Of a stretch of DNA of 6,778 bases, positions 1 to 6,778 are shown piece after piece. The DNA lies in contig WRBG01000108.1 of assembly GCA_009784635.1 (NCBI GenBank), forward strand, positions 1-6,778, in the 5' to 3' direction. Each line of letters opens with the position of its first letter. The first letter of the stretch is position 1. The position numbers and the translations under genes were made by a program. The notes beneath the pieces were generated by a model that ran no database searches, was not told the origin of the DNA, and saw nothing but the letters and a program-made list of their open reading frames with translations. The stretch is from Bacteroidales bacterium. GTDB lineage: Bacteria; Bacteroidota; Bacteroidia; Bacteroidales; UBA932.

Positions 1-2
1 CT

Positions 3-953
3 AAATCAAAGAATAAGGAGGTGCAGGTAGGGGAACAGGAGTCGCTAAAGCGTGGAATGGAAAAGACTAAAGCGGGTCTTTTTGAACGGATTTCGCGTGC
101 GGTGGCCGGCAAATCCAAGGTGGACGACCAAGTGTTGGACCAATTGGAAGAAGCCTTGATTGCTTCGGATGTGGGGGTGGATACCACTTTGAGGATTATT
201 GAACGGATAGAAAAGAGGGTAGCTAAGGATAAGTACCTTAACTCAACCGAACTTCAGTCCATACTGAGGGAGGAGATAGAAGCCCTGCTTACAGAGGGAG
301 CCAATCCGGGCGACCGGGTGATTCCTTTTGATTTCTCTAAAAAACCCTATGTAGTGATGGTGGTAGGGGTGAATGGCGTGGGAAAAACCACCACCATAGG
401 TAAATTGGCGGCCCAATTAAAGGAGGTGGGAAAAAGCGTGGTGCTTGGAGCGGCCGATACCTTTAGGGCGGCAGCGGTAGACCAGCTGACTATTTGGAGC
501 GAGCGGGCCGGAGTGCCTGTGGTCAAACAAAAAATGGGGGCAGACCCGGCTTCGGTAGCCTACGATACGGTAGCTTCAGCTGTGGCCCAACAGGTCGATG
601 TAGTATTGATTGATACGGCGGGTCGCCTACATAACAAGATTCATTTAATGAATGAGTTGACTAAGATTAGGAACGTGATGCAAAAGGTCATACCCGATGC
701 CCCTCATGAGGTGCTTTTGGTGTTGGACGGCTCTACCGGACAAAATGCCTATCAGCAGGCAAAGGAATTTACCCGAGCAACCGAGGTAACGGCCTTGGCG
801 GTAACAAAATTAGACGGCACGGCCCGAGGCGGGGTGGTCATAGGCATATCGGACCAGTTTAAGATTCCCGTAAAATATATTGGGGTGGGAGAGCAGATAG
901 GAGACCTCAATGTCTTTGATAAACACGCTTTTGTGGCGTCGTTATTTGAATAA
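3..953 (+). CDS. ftsY: Signal recognition particle receptor FtsY, 5'-partial
   Basis: FtsY is the SRP receptor GTPase. It pairs with Ffh in the SRP and delivers ribosomes making membrane proteins to the translocon at the inner membrane. Counting the GTG at 21 as residue 1, a helical N domain covers about residues 10-95. The G domain follows, with P-loop GVNGVGKTTT (116-125), DTFRAAA (146-152), DTAGR (198-202), TKLDG (262-266) and GVGEQIGDL (288-296). This full SRP-GTPase set, plus the FtsY-like C-terminus, separates it from Ffh, which would carry a methionine-rich M domain. The start is uncertain. The frame stays open to the window edge, reading KSKNKE just before codon 21, and this resembles the Lys-rich beginning of Bacteroidota FtsY. 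AAGGAG directly abuts the GTG with no spacer, so GTG at 21 is a poor start. The ATG at 57 would cut into the N domain. The true start is probably a few codons upstream. The stop is TAA at 951-953, and pheT follows after 25 bases. Confidence 0.97.
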   Translation, partial: KSKNKEVQVGEQESLKRGMEKTKAGLFERISRAVAGKSKVDDQVLDQLEEALIASDVGVDTTLRIIERIEKRVAKDKYLNSTELQSILREEIEALLTEGANPGDRVIPFDFSKKPYVVMVVGVNGVGKTTTIGKLAAQLKEVGKSVVLGAADTFRAAAVDQLTIWSERAGVPVVKQKMGADPASVAYDTVASAVAQQVDVVLIDTAGRLHNKIHLMNELTKIRNVMQKVIPDAPHEVLLVLDGSTGQNAYQQAKEFTRATEVTALAVTKLDGTARGGVVIGISDQFKIPVKYIGVGEQIGDLNVFDKHAFVASLFE

Positions 954-978
954 TATTGCGACATAAACATGTATAAAT

Positions 979-3429
979 ATGAAGATTTCGTATAACTGGT
1001 TAAAAAACTATATAGACATAGAGATGCCCCCCGAGGAATTGGCAGACGTACTTACCTCTTTGGGACTCGAAGTGGAAGGACGGGAGACTAAAGAGCAGGT
1101 TCCCGGGAGCTTGGCAGGGGTGATTACCGGAGAGGTACTCAGTTGCGCCCCCCATCCCCATGCAGATAAGTTGCACCTTACCCAAGTTTCCATAGGAGAG
1201 GAGGCGCCCCTGCAGATTGTGTGCGGGGCGCCCAATGTGGCCGCCGGACAAAAAGTGCTGGTCGCCACCATAGGTACGGAACTTAGTTTCTCTTCCGGAG
1301 AAAAAGTAACCATTAAGCGGGCTAAAATCAGAGGCGAGGAGTCGTTTGGTATGATTTGTGCAGAAAATGAATTGGGTATAGGGACTTCGCATGAGGGGAT
1401 TATGGTTCTGCCCCCCGACACGCCTGTGGGCATGTCGGCAAAGGATTATTTGGGCTTAGAAGAAGATACGGTATTTGAAATAGGGCTTACCCCCAATCGG
1501 ATAGACGGAGCCTCCCATATAGGAGTGGCCAGAGATTTGGCCGCTTGGAGCAGCGCTCGGGACGGGGTTTTATCCTGCCGGTTGCCTTCTGTAGATGCCT
1601 TTAAGCCGGGAAACGCTTTGGGCGTGGCGGTAGCCGTAGAAGCTCCCCAAGGGGCTCCCCGTTATGCGGGCCTTACTTTAGAAGGAATCCGGGTGGGGCC
1701 TTCTCCGGAATGGCTGCAAGGCCGCCTGCGCTCCATGGGACTAAAGCCCATCAATAATGTGGTGGATATTACCAATTTCGTGTTGCACGAGACCGGCCAG
1801 CCCCTCCATGCTTTTGACCGGGCCTGTATAGAGGGCGACATGGTCAAGGTAAGGTATGCCGTGGAAGGAGAAAAATTTGTTACCCTTGATGGTGCGGAGC
1901 GCCTGTTATCGTCCCAAGACCTGATGATTTGCCATGCCGTAGCCCCCATGTGTATGGCAGGTATTTTGGGAGGCCTGCGGTCGGGAGTAACCGAACAAAC
2001 CACTTCGATTTTTTTAGAAAGTGCGTATTTCAATCCGGTTACCATTAGAAAAACGTCTAAACGTCACGGATTAAAGACCGATGCCTCTTTCCGCTTTGAG
2101 CGGGGCGCCGACCCCGATATGGTGCCTTACGCGCTTATGCGTGCAGCCCTGTTGCTCAAAGAAGTAGCCGGCGCCAAAATAGTTGATGCGCCGGTAGATA
2201 TTTATCCCCATCCGGCAGCGTCGGCAGAAGTGATGTTGGAGTGGGAGCCTCTTTTCACATTGATGGGCGTCCGTATAGAAAAGTCCACAGTCAAAACCAT
2301 CTTGCAGGGATTGGAGTGTGTAACGCTTGCCGAATCTGATACTTCCATAATTGTGCGGATTCCTCGTTACCGGGTAGACGTTACCCGAGCCTGCGATTTG
2401 GCCGAGGAGGTATTGAGGATTTGGGGTTATAATCAAGTGGAACTGCCCAAACGGGTATCGGCTTCGGTAGCTTCTGTGCCTAAACCCGACCCGGAACAGC
2501 TTAGGGCAGATATGGAAAATCTGTTGGCCCATAATGGATTTCACGAGATTATGTGCAATTCGCTTTGCCCTGCGGACTGGTACGAATCCCTGTCGGCTTT
2601 TCCTCAAGAAAGGCTTGTGCGCCTGCTCAACCCTCTTAGTTCCGACTTGAACGCCATGCGCCAAACACTAATATTGGGTGGTTTAGAGGTGATTGCCTAC
2701 AATATGAACCGCCAACAATACAACCTGCGCCTGTTTGAAACGGGCCATGTATACGCTTTTGATGCAGATAAACAGGAACAGGGACTCAAGGCCTATAACG
2801 AATCTCCCCGTTTGGCGATTTGGATGACCGGCTCGGCCGACCAACAGCCATGGAGGCAGGCAGCCTGCCCTACCCACTTTTTTAACCTAAAAGGTTATTT
2901 GGAAAAACTCTTGGGACGTTACGGTATTTCTCTTTTTGATTTGGAATGCAGCCAAGCCTTTGGGGATATTTTTTCCGAAGGCCTGCAATATACATTGAAC
3001 GGAAAGGTATTGGCTTGCATGGGCGTTGTCCAAAAGAAACTCCTGCATCGTTTTGGCGTTAAACAGGAGGTTTATGCTGCCGAACTTTGTCCGGAGTTGC
3101 TGTTAAAAACCCTCAAAGGTAAAAAAATCACCTGTGCCGAACTGCCCCGCTATCCCGAAGTGCGCCGCGACTTGGCCTTGGTGGTAGACGAAGCGGTATC
3201 TTACGACCAACTGCGCCGGATTGCCTGTCGCTGCGAGCGCCGGCTGCTGACCCGTGTTGGCTTGTTTGACGTGTACCGGGGAGACAGGTTAGCCCCCGGG
3301 AAAAAGCAATACGCCCTAAGTTTTGTATTGCAGGACGCCGAGAAAACCTTGACTGATAAAGAGGTGGATGCGCTGATGTCTCGTTTATTGGCGGCTTTTG
3401 AAAAAGAAGCCGGCGCGGTGTTGAGGTAA
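979..3429 (+). CDS. pheT: Phenylalanine--tRNA ligase beta subunit
   Basis: This is the beta subunit of the cytoplasmic alpha2-beta2 enzyme that charges tRNA-Phe. Beta binds tRNA and edits mischarged Tyr-tRNA, while catalysis sits in PheS, which is not in this window. The 816 residues are normal for full-length bacterial PheT. Domains in order: N-terminal B1 (MKISYNWLKNYID, 1-13); the OB-fold tRNA-binding domain (about 40-150, with HPHADKLHLTQV at 59-70); B3/B4 editing domain (about 210-380, with GQPLHAFD at 273-280, LESAYF at 346-351 and RFERGADP at 372-379); B5 (about 405-490); the catalytic-like core (about 500-700); and a C-terminal FDX-ACB anticodon-binding domain (about 721-816, starting ELPRYPEVRRDLALVV). 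In B5 the acidic residues D467, D473, E476 and E477 have the spacing of the magnesium ligands in E. coli PheT. The ATG at 979 gives the canonical N-terminus. No Shine-Dalgarno sequence precedes it, only an A/T-rich leader, which is common in Bacteroidota. It is probably cotranscribed with the genes on either side. I see no frameshift or missing domain. Confidence 0.98.
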   Translation: MKISYNWLKNYIDIEMPPEELADVLTSLGLEVEGRETKEQVPGSLAGVITGEVLSCAPHPHADKLHLTQVSIGEEAPLQIVCGAPNVAAGQKVLVATIGTELSFSSGEKVTIKRAKIRGEESFGMICAENELGIGTSHEGIMVLPPDTPVGMSAKDYLGLEEDTVFEIGLTPNRIDGASHIGVARDLAAWSSARDGVLSCRLPSVDAFKPGNALGVAVAVEAPQGAPRYAGLTLEGIRVGPSPEWLQGRLRSMGLKPINNVVDITNFVLHETGQPLHAFDRACIEGDMVKVRYAVEGEKFVTLDGAERLLSSQDLMICHAVAPMCMAGILGGLRSGVTEQTTSIFLESAYFNPVTIRKTSKRHGLKTDASFRFERGADPDMVPYALMRAALLLKEVAGAKIVDAPVDIYPHPAASAEVMLEWEPLFTLMGVRIEKSTVKTILQGLECVTLAESDTSIIVRIPRYRVDVTRACDLAEEVLRIWGYNQVELPKRVSASVASVPKPDPEQLRADMENLLAHNGFHEIMCNSLCPADWYESLSAFPQERLVRLLNPLSSDLNAMRQTLILGGLEVIAYNMNRQQYNLRLFETGHVYAFDADKQEQGLKAYNESPRLAIWMTGSADQQPWRQAACPTHFFNLKGYLEKLLGRYGISLFDLECSQAFGDIFSEGLQYTLNGKVLACMGVVQKKLLHRFGVKQEVYAAELCPELLLKTLKGKKITCAELPRYPEVRRDLALVVDEAVSYDQLRRIACRCERRLLTRVGLFDVYRGDRLAPGKKQYALSFVLQDAEKTLTDKEVDALMSRLLAAFEKEAGAVLR
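3423..3426 (+). promoter_or_regulatory. Possible ribosome binding site for the UbiA-like gene
   Basis: GAGG lies 9 bases before the ATG at 3436 and sits in the last codons of pheT, whose stop TAA is at 3427-3429. A second purine stretch, AAGG at 3428-3431, is only 4 bases from the ATG. With six bases between stop and start, ribosomes finishing pheT could reinitiate here, so translational coupling is plausible. The motif is short, and Bacteroidota rely weakly on Shine-Dalgarno pairing, so this is a tentative call. Confidence 0.3.
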
Positions 3430-3435
3430 GGTTCT

Positions 3436-4299
3436 ATGATTCGGCATATTAAGCAATACGCTTCCTTGGTTGTCTTTGCGCACACAGTCTTTGCATTACC
3501 CTTTGCCTTGATTGCTTTTACCATGGCTTATTTGACCCTACCTCCGGAGCGTCCTTGGTTGCTGCTGCTTCAAGTCTTGGGCTGCATGGTTACGGCCCGC
3601 AACAGCGCCATGAGTTTCAACCGTTATGCAGACCGCCTTATTGATGCGCGCAACGAACGCACCAAGCACCGCGAACTCCCTTCCGGAAGGCTGTCGTCCA
3701 AGGCGGTACTTGTCTTTTTTACCCTAAATGTGCTGCTGTTCCTGCTGTGCAGTTGGAGCATTAACCCACTCTGCCTTTATTTGGCTTTTCCCGCCTTGGC
3801 CGTTTTATGCGGATATTCCTATACCAAGCGTTTTAGCTGGTTCTGCCACTTTGTGTTGGGATTAGCCCTCTCCATGGCTCCGGCTGGCGCTTATATAGCG
3901 GTTACGGGCGCCCTCAGCCCTCCGGTTTTGTGGCTTTCCTTGATGGTGTTGCTTTGGGTCAGCGGATTTGATATACTCTATGCTTTGCCGGACGAAGAAC
4001 ATGACCGCAGCCATAAACTACATTCTATTCCTCAGCGTTTTGGACGAAAAAAAGCGCTGGTTATTTCCGGAGGATTGCACGCGCTGATTCTGCCGGTTTT
4101 GTATCTTTTTGGTACGAGCCTCCCATTAGCTTGGGGCTACGGATTAGCCGCCCTTATTTTTACGGGATTATTGGCCTACCAACATTCGGTCGTCAGTCCC
4201 CGCGACCTCTCCAAGCTAAATCGGGCGTTTTTTACAGCTAACGGATTGGCCTCTCTGTTGTTTGCTGTGCTGACTGTGGCGGATTTGCTGTACTGTTAG
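3436..4299 (+). CDS. mqnP: UbiA-family polyprenyltransferase (UbiA-like, probable MqnP)
   Basis: This integral membrane prenyltransferase would attach a polyprenyl chain to an aromatic acceptor. At 287 residues it has the family's usual length and about nine hydrophobic segments (roughly 9-32, 40-58, 88-108, 111-130, 136-156, 164-184, 207-226, 231-248, 264-285). Both diphosphate/Mg-binding motifs are present: N62-x3-D66-x3-D70 in SFNRYADRLIDARN, and D186-x3-D190 in LPDEEHDR. The Asn-Arg at the first motif (not Asn-Asp), the RELPSGRLS that follows (79-87), HTVFALPFA (16-24) and LHSIPQRFG (195-203) are hallmarks of the UbiA-like subgroup, not of E. coli-type UbiA or MenA. In Bacteroidota, which make menaquinone and not ubiquinone, this subgroup is generally assigned to the futalosine pathway as MqnP. 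That substrate assignment is inference, since no mqn gene is visible here. The start ATG lies six bases after pheT. The last 20 codons overlap the end of the opposing tamB gene. Confidence 0.92.
   Translation: MIRHIKQYASLVVFAHTVFALPFALIAFTMAYLTLPPERPWLLLLQVLGCMVTARNSAMSFNRYADRLIDARNERTKHRELPSGRLSSKAVLVFFTLNVLLFLLCSWSINPLCLYLAFPALAVLCGYSYTKRFSWFCHFVLGLALSMAPAGAYIAVTGALSPPVLWLSLMVLLWVSGFDILYALPDEEHDRSHKLHSIPQRFGRKKALVISGGLHALILPVLYLFGTSLPLAWGYGLAALIFTGLLAYQHSVVSPRDLSKLNRAFFTANGLASLLFAVLTVADLLYC
4238..4299. other. Convergent 3' coding overlap between the prenyltransferase and tamB
   Basis: The plus-strand stop TAG (4297-4299) lies 62 bases past the minus-strand stop TAG (read from CTA at 4238-4240), so the two coding ends overlap. 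The shared DNA encodes prenyltransferase residues 268-287, which include most of its last hydrophobic helix (LASLLFAVLTVADLL). In the other direction it encodes the polar end of TamB (ANSTANPPQSAQQTTERPIR). No room is left for an intergenic bidirectional terminator. Transcripts from both sides must run into the opposing gene unless they stop inside it. Confidence 0.9.
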
Positions 4300-6778
4300 C
4301 CCTGCGTTGGGCTTGGCGTTCCGACCGCTTTTGTTTTCGACCAAAAATCCGGCTAAACAGCTCTCTAAAAGTATTAAATTCTTCTTGATAAATAATACCG
4401 ACTCCGTTGCGCTGGGTATTGTTGAGGTCGTTATAATTGGAATACCGGTCGGCGGCATGGGAAAAAACCTTGGCGCGAAGGTTTCCGTTGTCGGTGATTT
4501 TGACTTCGAGGTCAATGTTTCCGGCCACATCGCCGGTGGCTCCGGCCGCCTGACCGGTTCCTGCGTTTCCATTGACTACCAATCGCTTGTTAAAAAGCTC
4601 CATAGAAATGGCCACATCGTATATATCCCTGCCCTCCCCGCTGTTAGGCTGATAGTTAAAGCCTACGTCCAAAGGAATCTTCAGCTGTCCAAAGATGTTG
4701 TTCAACTGATTGGACAATATTTCGGTAGCATTGGAATAGAGAATGGCGGTATTATTGATTACTCCCGATTGCTGGTCGGGCATAAAACCTCCCGTAACCA
4801 ATAAAGACATGAACTGACGAATCAGTTTGTCTTGAGGACTAAGCGCCGCCCGAACACGGGCCTTGGTATCGGGCGCCAAACCTGCCACATCTATATCAAA
4901 GTCAAGGTTGGGGTTCATCATACTTCCCGACATGTGTATCAGACACTCCACATCCATGAGGTTGGCCATGGCGTTGTTATTGGCCAACAGCGTATTCAGC
5001 GATGCCTTGGTATGGTAGGCAGCGGTCAAATTTAGGTTGGTTTTTAAAATGTCTCCGTTAAAACTAATCTGTCCTCCGGGATTAATAAGGAACTTTCTGG
5101 AGAAAATACCCTGTAAAGCAAACTTATACTCTCCGCTGGTTATGGTGTAGTTTCCGGTAATATCAAAGAGGTCCTTGGCCGGGTCCACGCCGATGACAAT
5201 ATTGCCCGACCCAAAGCCGCTGATGACATCCCCGGCGGCCTTATTGATTTCTATCAGCAATTCGGCGTCGGGCGTTACTTCGGCAGTTAGTTTCACCGCT
5301 ACCCGCGCCGGCTCTTTGGGCTTTTCGTCCGCTGCCGGCTTTTCTAAGGAATCAGGCGGGCCGACAAAACTCAATAAAGAGCTTTGTTTGGCTTCTGCCA
5401 TTTGAAAGAGGGGGATATGAAGGGCGCTGTTTCTCTCAGTTTTAGCCAAAATATCGAGCATGACATTCCGCAGACTGCCGGAGGCTTGGAGGCGTCCGCT
5501 GGCAAATACATCTCCGTAGAATGCGTTATTGTCTTTCTCTTTGGTGGCCAAACATTGCATGTTTCTAAAATCGAGGGCAGCGTCTAAAGAAATGTCGCGG
5601 AAAAAGCGATACTTCATGCCTCCCGTAACAATGCCCCTGTTGCCGTTACGGTCTGTAAGTATGGCATTTTGAGCGGTAAAGCCGTTTTCATGCAGAGAAA
5701 TCGGTCCGTTTAAAAGATAAGGGACTTTGGTAAAGTTTACGGTAAAGCCTATATTGTTTGCCTGTACCGGCTGTGTTGGCCGGTTGGTCAAAGAAAGATT
5801 GGGCAGGTTGCCGCTCAGTTTCATATTGCCCGTAAGCGCTCCGCTTAACTCCGTAACCACAGAGCTAAGGAATGGTTCAAAATAGGCTACCGAAAAGTTT
5901 TGTAAAGAGGCGTCGAGGTCTAAAAATGCAGGTTCGGGGTAGTAGAATCCGTTTATCTTCACCGGAGTTGCGCCTTGTAGTACATTTTGGGCATTGATAT
6001 TAAAACGCTTGGACTCCTGCTCCCAACTGCAAGCCAAAGTAAGGTCGCCCGCTTCCAATCGGTTCACAAAAAGATTGCTTCCTTTCATATCCATCGTGAA
6101 TTGGCGATTTTGATAAAAATCTACTACTTTGGCGTCTCCGGTAATCAAGCCGGTAAATTGGTAGGGGGATTTTTCCAAAAAGATATTGACTAACGAAATA
6201 TCGAACTGATTCAGCCTAAGGTTCAAGGCCTCCTGCTCGTCTTTGCTTATGCTGCCGTTGACGCTAAGCGACTGTTCTCCGTTATGTAGTTTGAAGCGTT
6301 CAATACCAATGGTCGGAGAGGAAAAAAAGACAGAAGACGAATCTATGTACCAAGGGGTATTATTAATCACAAATCGGGAGGGGCGTATGTGAAAGGCGAT
6401 GGGAGGCGACTCGTTGGGACTGTGGGCTCCAAAATAAATGCAGGCGTTGAGGGCGCCTTCTTGATTTTGACCGGTGAAATTCCTGTATGCGAGGGCGGCG
6501 TCTATTTGGTTATGGGCAACATCCATATACAGGGTCATCGTATCGATGGACTGCCCAAAGGCTTGTAGTTCTGTGGCGGACAATGTGCCCTGCAAGGCGG
6601 CGTTGTCTCCCGAAAAATGCAGGGACAGCTTGCCGGATTGCTGTTCGTAATAACGCAGGGACCGGGAATGTAAGCTCAACTGTAGGGAATCTTGGGGACT
6701 TAGGCTGGTGGTCAGGCGGGTGTCGGGGGCAATGTAGAGGCCGGGCAGAACCAATTGGCCTATGGCCCGCATATCGCC
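4238..6778 (-). CDS. tamB: TamB-like translocation/assembly module protein, C-terminal part (5'-partial)
   Basis: TamB proteins (DUF490, AsmA-like superfamily) are long beta-rich proteins bridging inner and outer membrane. They help assemble outer-membrane proteins and/or move phospholipids. In Bacteroidota the outer-membrane partner is usually a TamA-like protein or its lipoprotein variant TamL, not seen here. About 846 residues are visible, reading open through the right edge. Bacteroidota TamB is usually much longer, so the N-terminal signal anchor lies outside, and the internal ATG at 6772 is not a credible start. Numbering from that ATG: repeated amphipathic beta-strands throughout; an acidic/basic Pro-Ala linker (about 474-490); the diagnostic stretch TITSGEYKFALQGIFSRKF (543-561), then NPGGQISFNGD (564-574); an outer-membrane-type C-terminus with LFNKRLVVNGNAG (726-738) and GVGIIYQEEFNTFRELFSRI (790-809). 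A Gly/Ala/Thr-rich loop (735-751) and a basic tail (811-824) stand out. The stop is TAG. Most plus-strand open frames between 4307 and 6193 are antisense to this gene and carry no recognisable motif. Confidence 0.93.
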   Translation of the reverse strand, partial: GDMRAIGQLVLPGLYIAPDTRLTTSLSPQDSLQLSLHSRSLRYYEQQSGKLSLHFSGDNAALQGTLSATELQAFGQSIDTMTLYMDVAHNQIDAALAYRNFTGQNQEGALNACIYFGAHSPNESPPIAFHIRPSRFVINNTPWYIDSSSVFFSSPTIGIERFKLHNGEQSLSVNGSISKDEQEALNLRLNQFDISLVNIFLEKSPYQFTGLITGDAKVVDFYQNRQFTMDMKGSNLFVNRLEAGDLTLACSWEQESKRFNINAQNVLQGATPVKINGFYYPEPAFLDLDASLQNFSVAYFEPFLSSVVTELSGALTGNMKLSGNLPNLSLTNRPTQPVQANNIGFTVNFTKVPYLLNGPISLHENGFTAQNAILTDRNGNRGIVTGGMKYRFFRDISLDAALDFRNMQCLATKEKDNNAFYGDVFASGRLQASGSLRNVMLDILAKTERNSALHIPLFQMAEAKQSSLLSFVGPPDSLEKPAADEKPKEPARVAVKLTAEVTPDAELLIEINKAAGDVISGFGSGNIVIGVDPAKDLFDITGNYTITSGEYKFALQGIFSRKFLINPGGQISFNGDILKTNLNLTAAYHTKASLNTLLANNNAMANLMDVECLIHMSGSMMNPNLDFDIDVAGLAPDTKARVRAALSPQDKLIRQFMSLLVTGGFMPDQQSGVINNTAILYSNATEILSNQLNNIFGQLKIPLDVGFNYQPNSGEGRDIYDVAISMELFNKRLVVNGNAGTGQAAGATGDVAGNIDLEVKITDNGNLRAKVFSHAADRYSNYNDLNNTQRNGVGIIYQEEFNTFRELFSRIFGRKQKRSERQAQRRANSTANPPQSAQQTTERPIR

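Noticed and set aside
945..978. Possible Bacteroidota promoter (TTTG near 945 and A/T-rich TATAAAT near 972) before pheT.
   Set aside because: The downstream element does not match TAnnTTTG, and the gap is only 25 bases. Readthrough from ftsY is simpler.
1000..1433. Two overlapping minus-strand open frames of 130 and 141 codons.
   Set aside because: Both lie antisense to the PheT tRNA-binding domain and overlap each other in different frames. Neither has recognisable features.
2071..2664. 197-codon minus-strand open frame.
   Set aside because: It is antisense to the conserved B5 and core regions of pheT, with no family motif and a basic, Arg/His/Gln-rich composition typical of a shadow frame.
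2855..2883. GGCAGG/CCTGCC inverted repeat followed by six T's inside pheT, resembling an intrinsic terminator.
   Set aside because: The 6-bp stem is separated from the T-run by eight bases and lies in the middle of an intact, conserved coding region. It is most likely chance from Ala, Cys, Pro and Phe codons.
4298..4313. Small hairpin (AGCCC, six-base loop, GGGCT) at the end of the prenyltransferase gene, a possible terminator.
   Set aside because: The stem is only 5 bp and neither strand has a T-run directly after it. It also lies inside the tamB coding sequence.
4307..4804. 165-codon plus-strand open frame following the prenyltransferase.
   Set aside because: It is entirely antisense to the well-supported tamB frame and shows no recognisable domain. 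The opposite strand gives a clear protein family match.

Overview
The window holds four genes and almost no non-coding DNA. It looks like a chromosomal core region of a Bacteroidota bacterium, probably of the order Bacteroidales. Three things support this. The FtsY lacks the long acidic N-terminal domain of proteobacterial FtsY and has the wording I associate with Bacteroidota FtsY. The large minus-strand protein has the C-terminal layout of Bacteroidota TamB. The start of pheT has no Shine-Dalgarno sequence, only an A/T-rich leader. Base composition appears even across the window (about half G+C by eye), and nothing suggests recent transfer.

Layout. Positions 1-953 (+) encode FtsY, the signal recognition particle receptor; its true N-terminus is probably outside the window. 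After 25 bases comes pheT at 979-3429 (+), the beta subunit of phenylalanyl-tRNA synthetase, intact at 816 residues. Six bases later a UbiA-family polyprenyltransferase begins (3436-4299, +). Its motifs fit the UbiA-like/MqnP type thought to act in menaquinone synthesis by the futalosine route. The rest, 4238-6778 (-), is the C-terminal part of a TamB-like envelope protein whose N-terminal part lies beyond the right edge.

The three plus-strand genes are packed closely enough to be one transcription unit. They serve different processes (membrane targeting of nascent proteins, tRNA charging, quinone prenylation), so this looks like a housekeeping cluster, not a pathway operon. The prenyltransferase and tamB converge and overlap by 62 bases, so the last membrane helix of one is antisense to the polar tail of the other. 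That overlap is the most unusual structural feature here.

I found no RNA gene, mobile element, CRISPR array, repeat family, or defence or biosynthetic system. I see no evidence for an undescribed system in this window.
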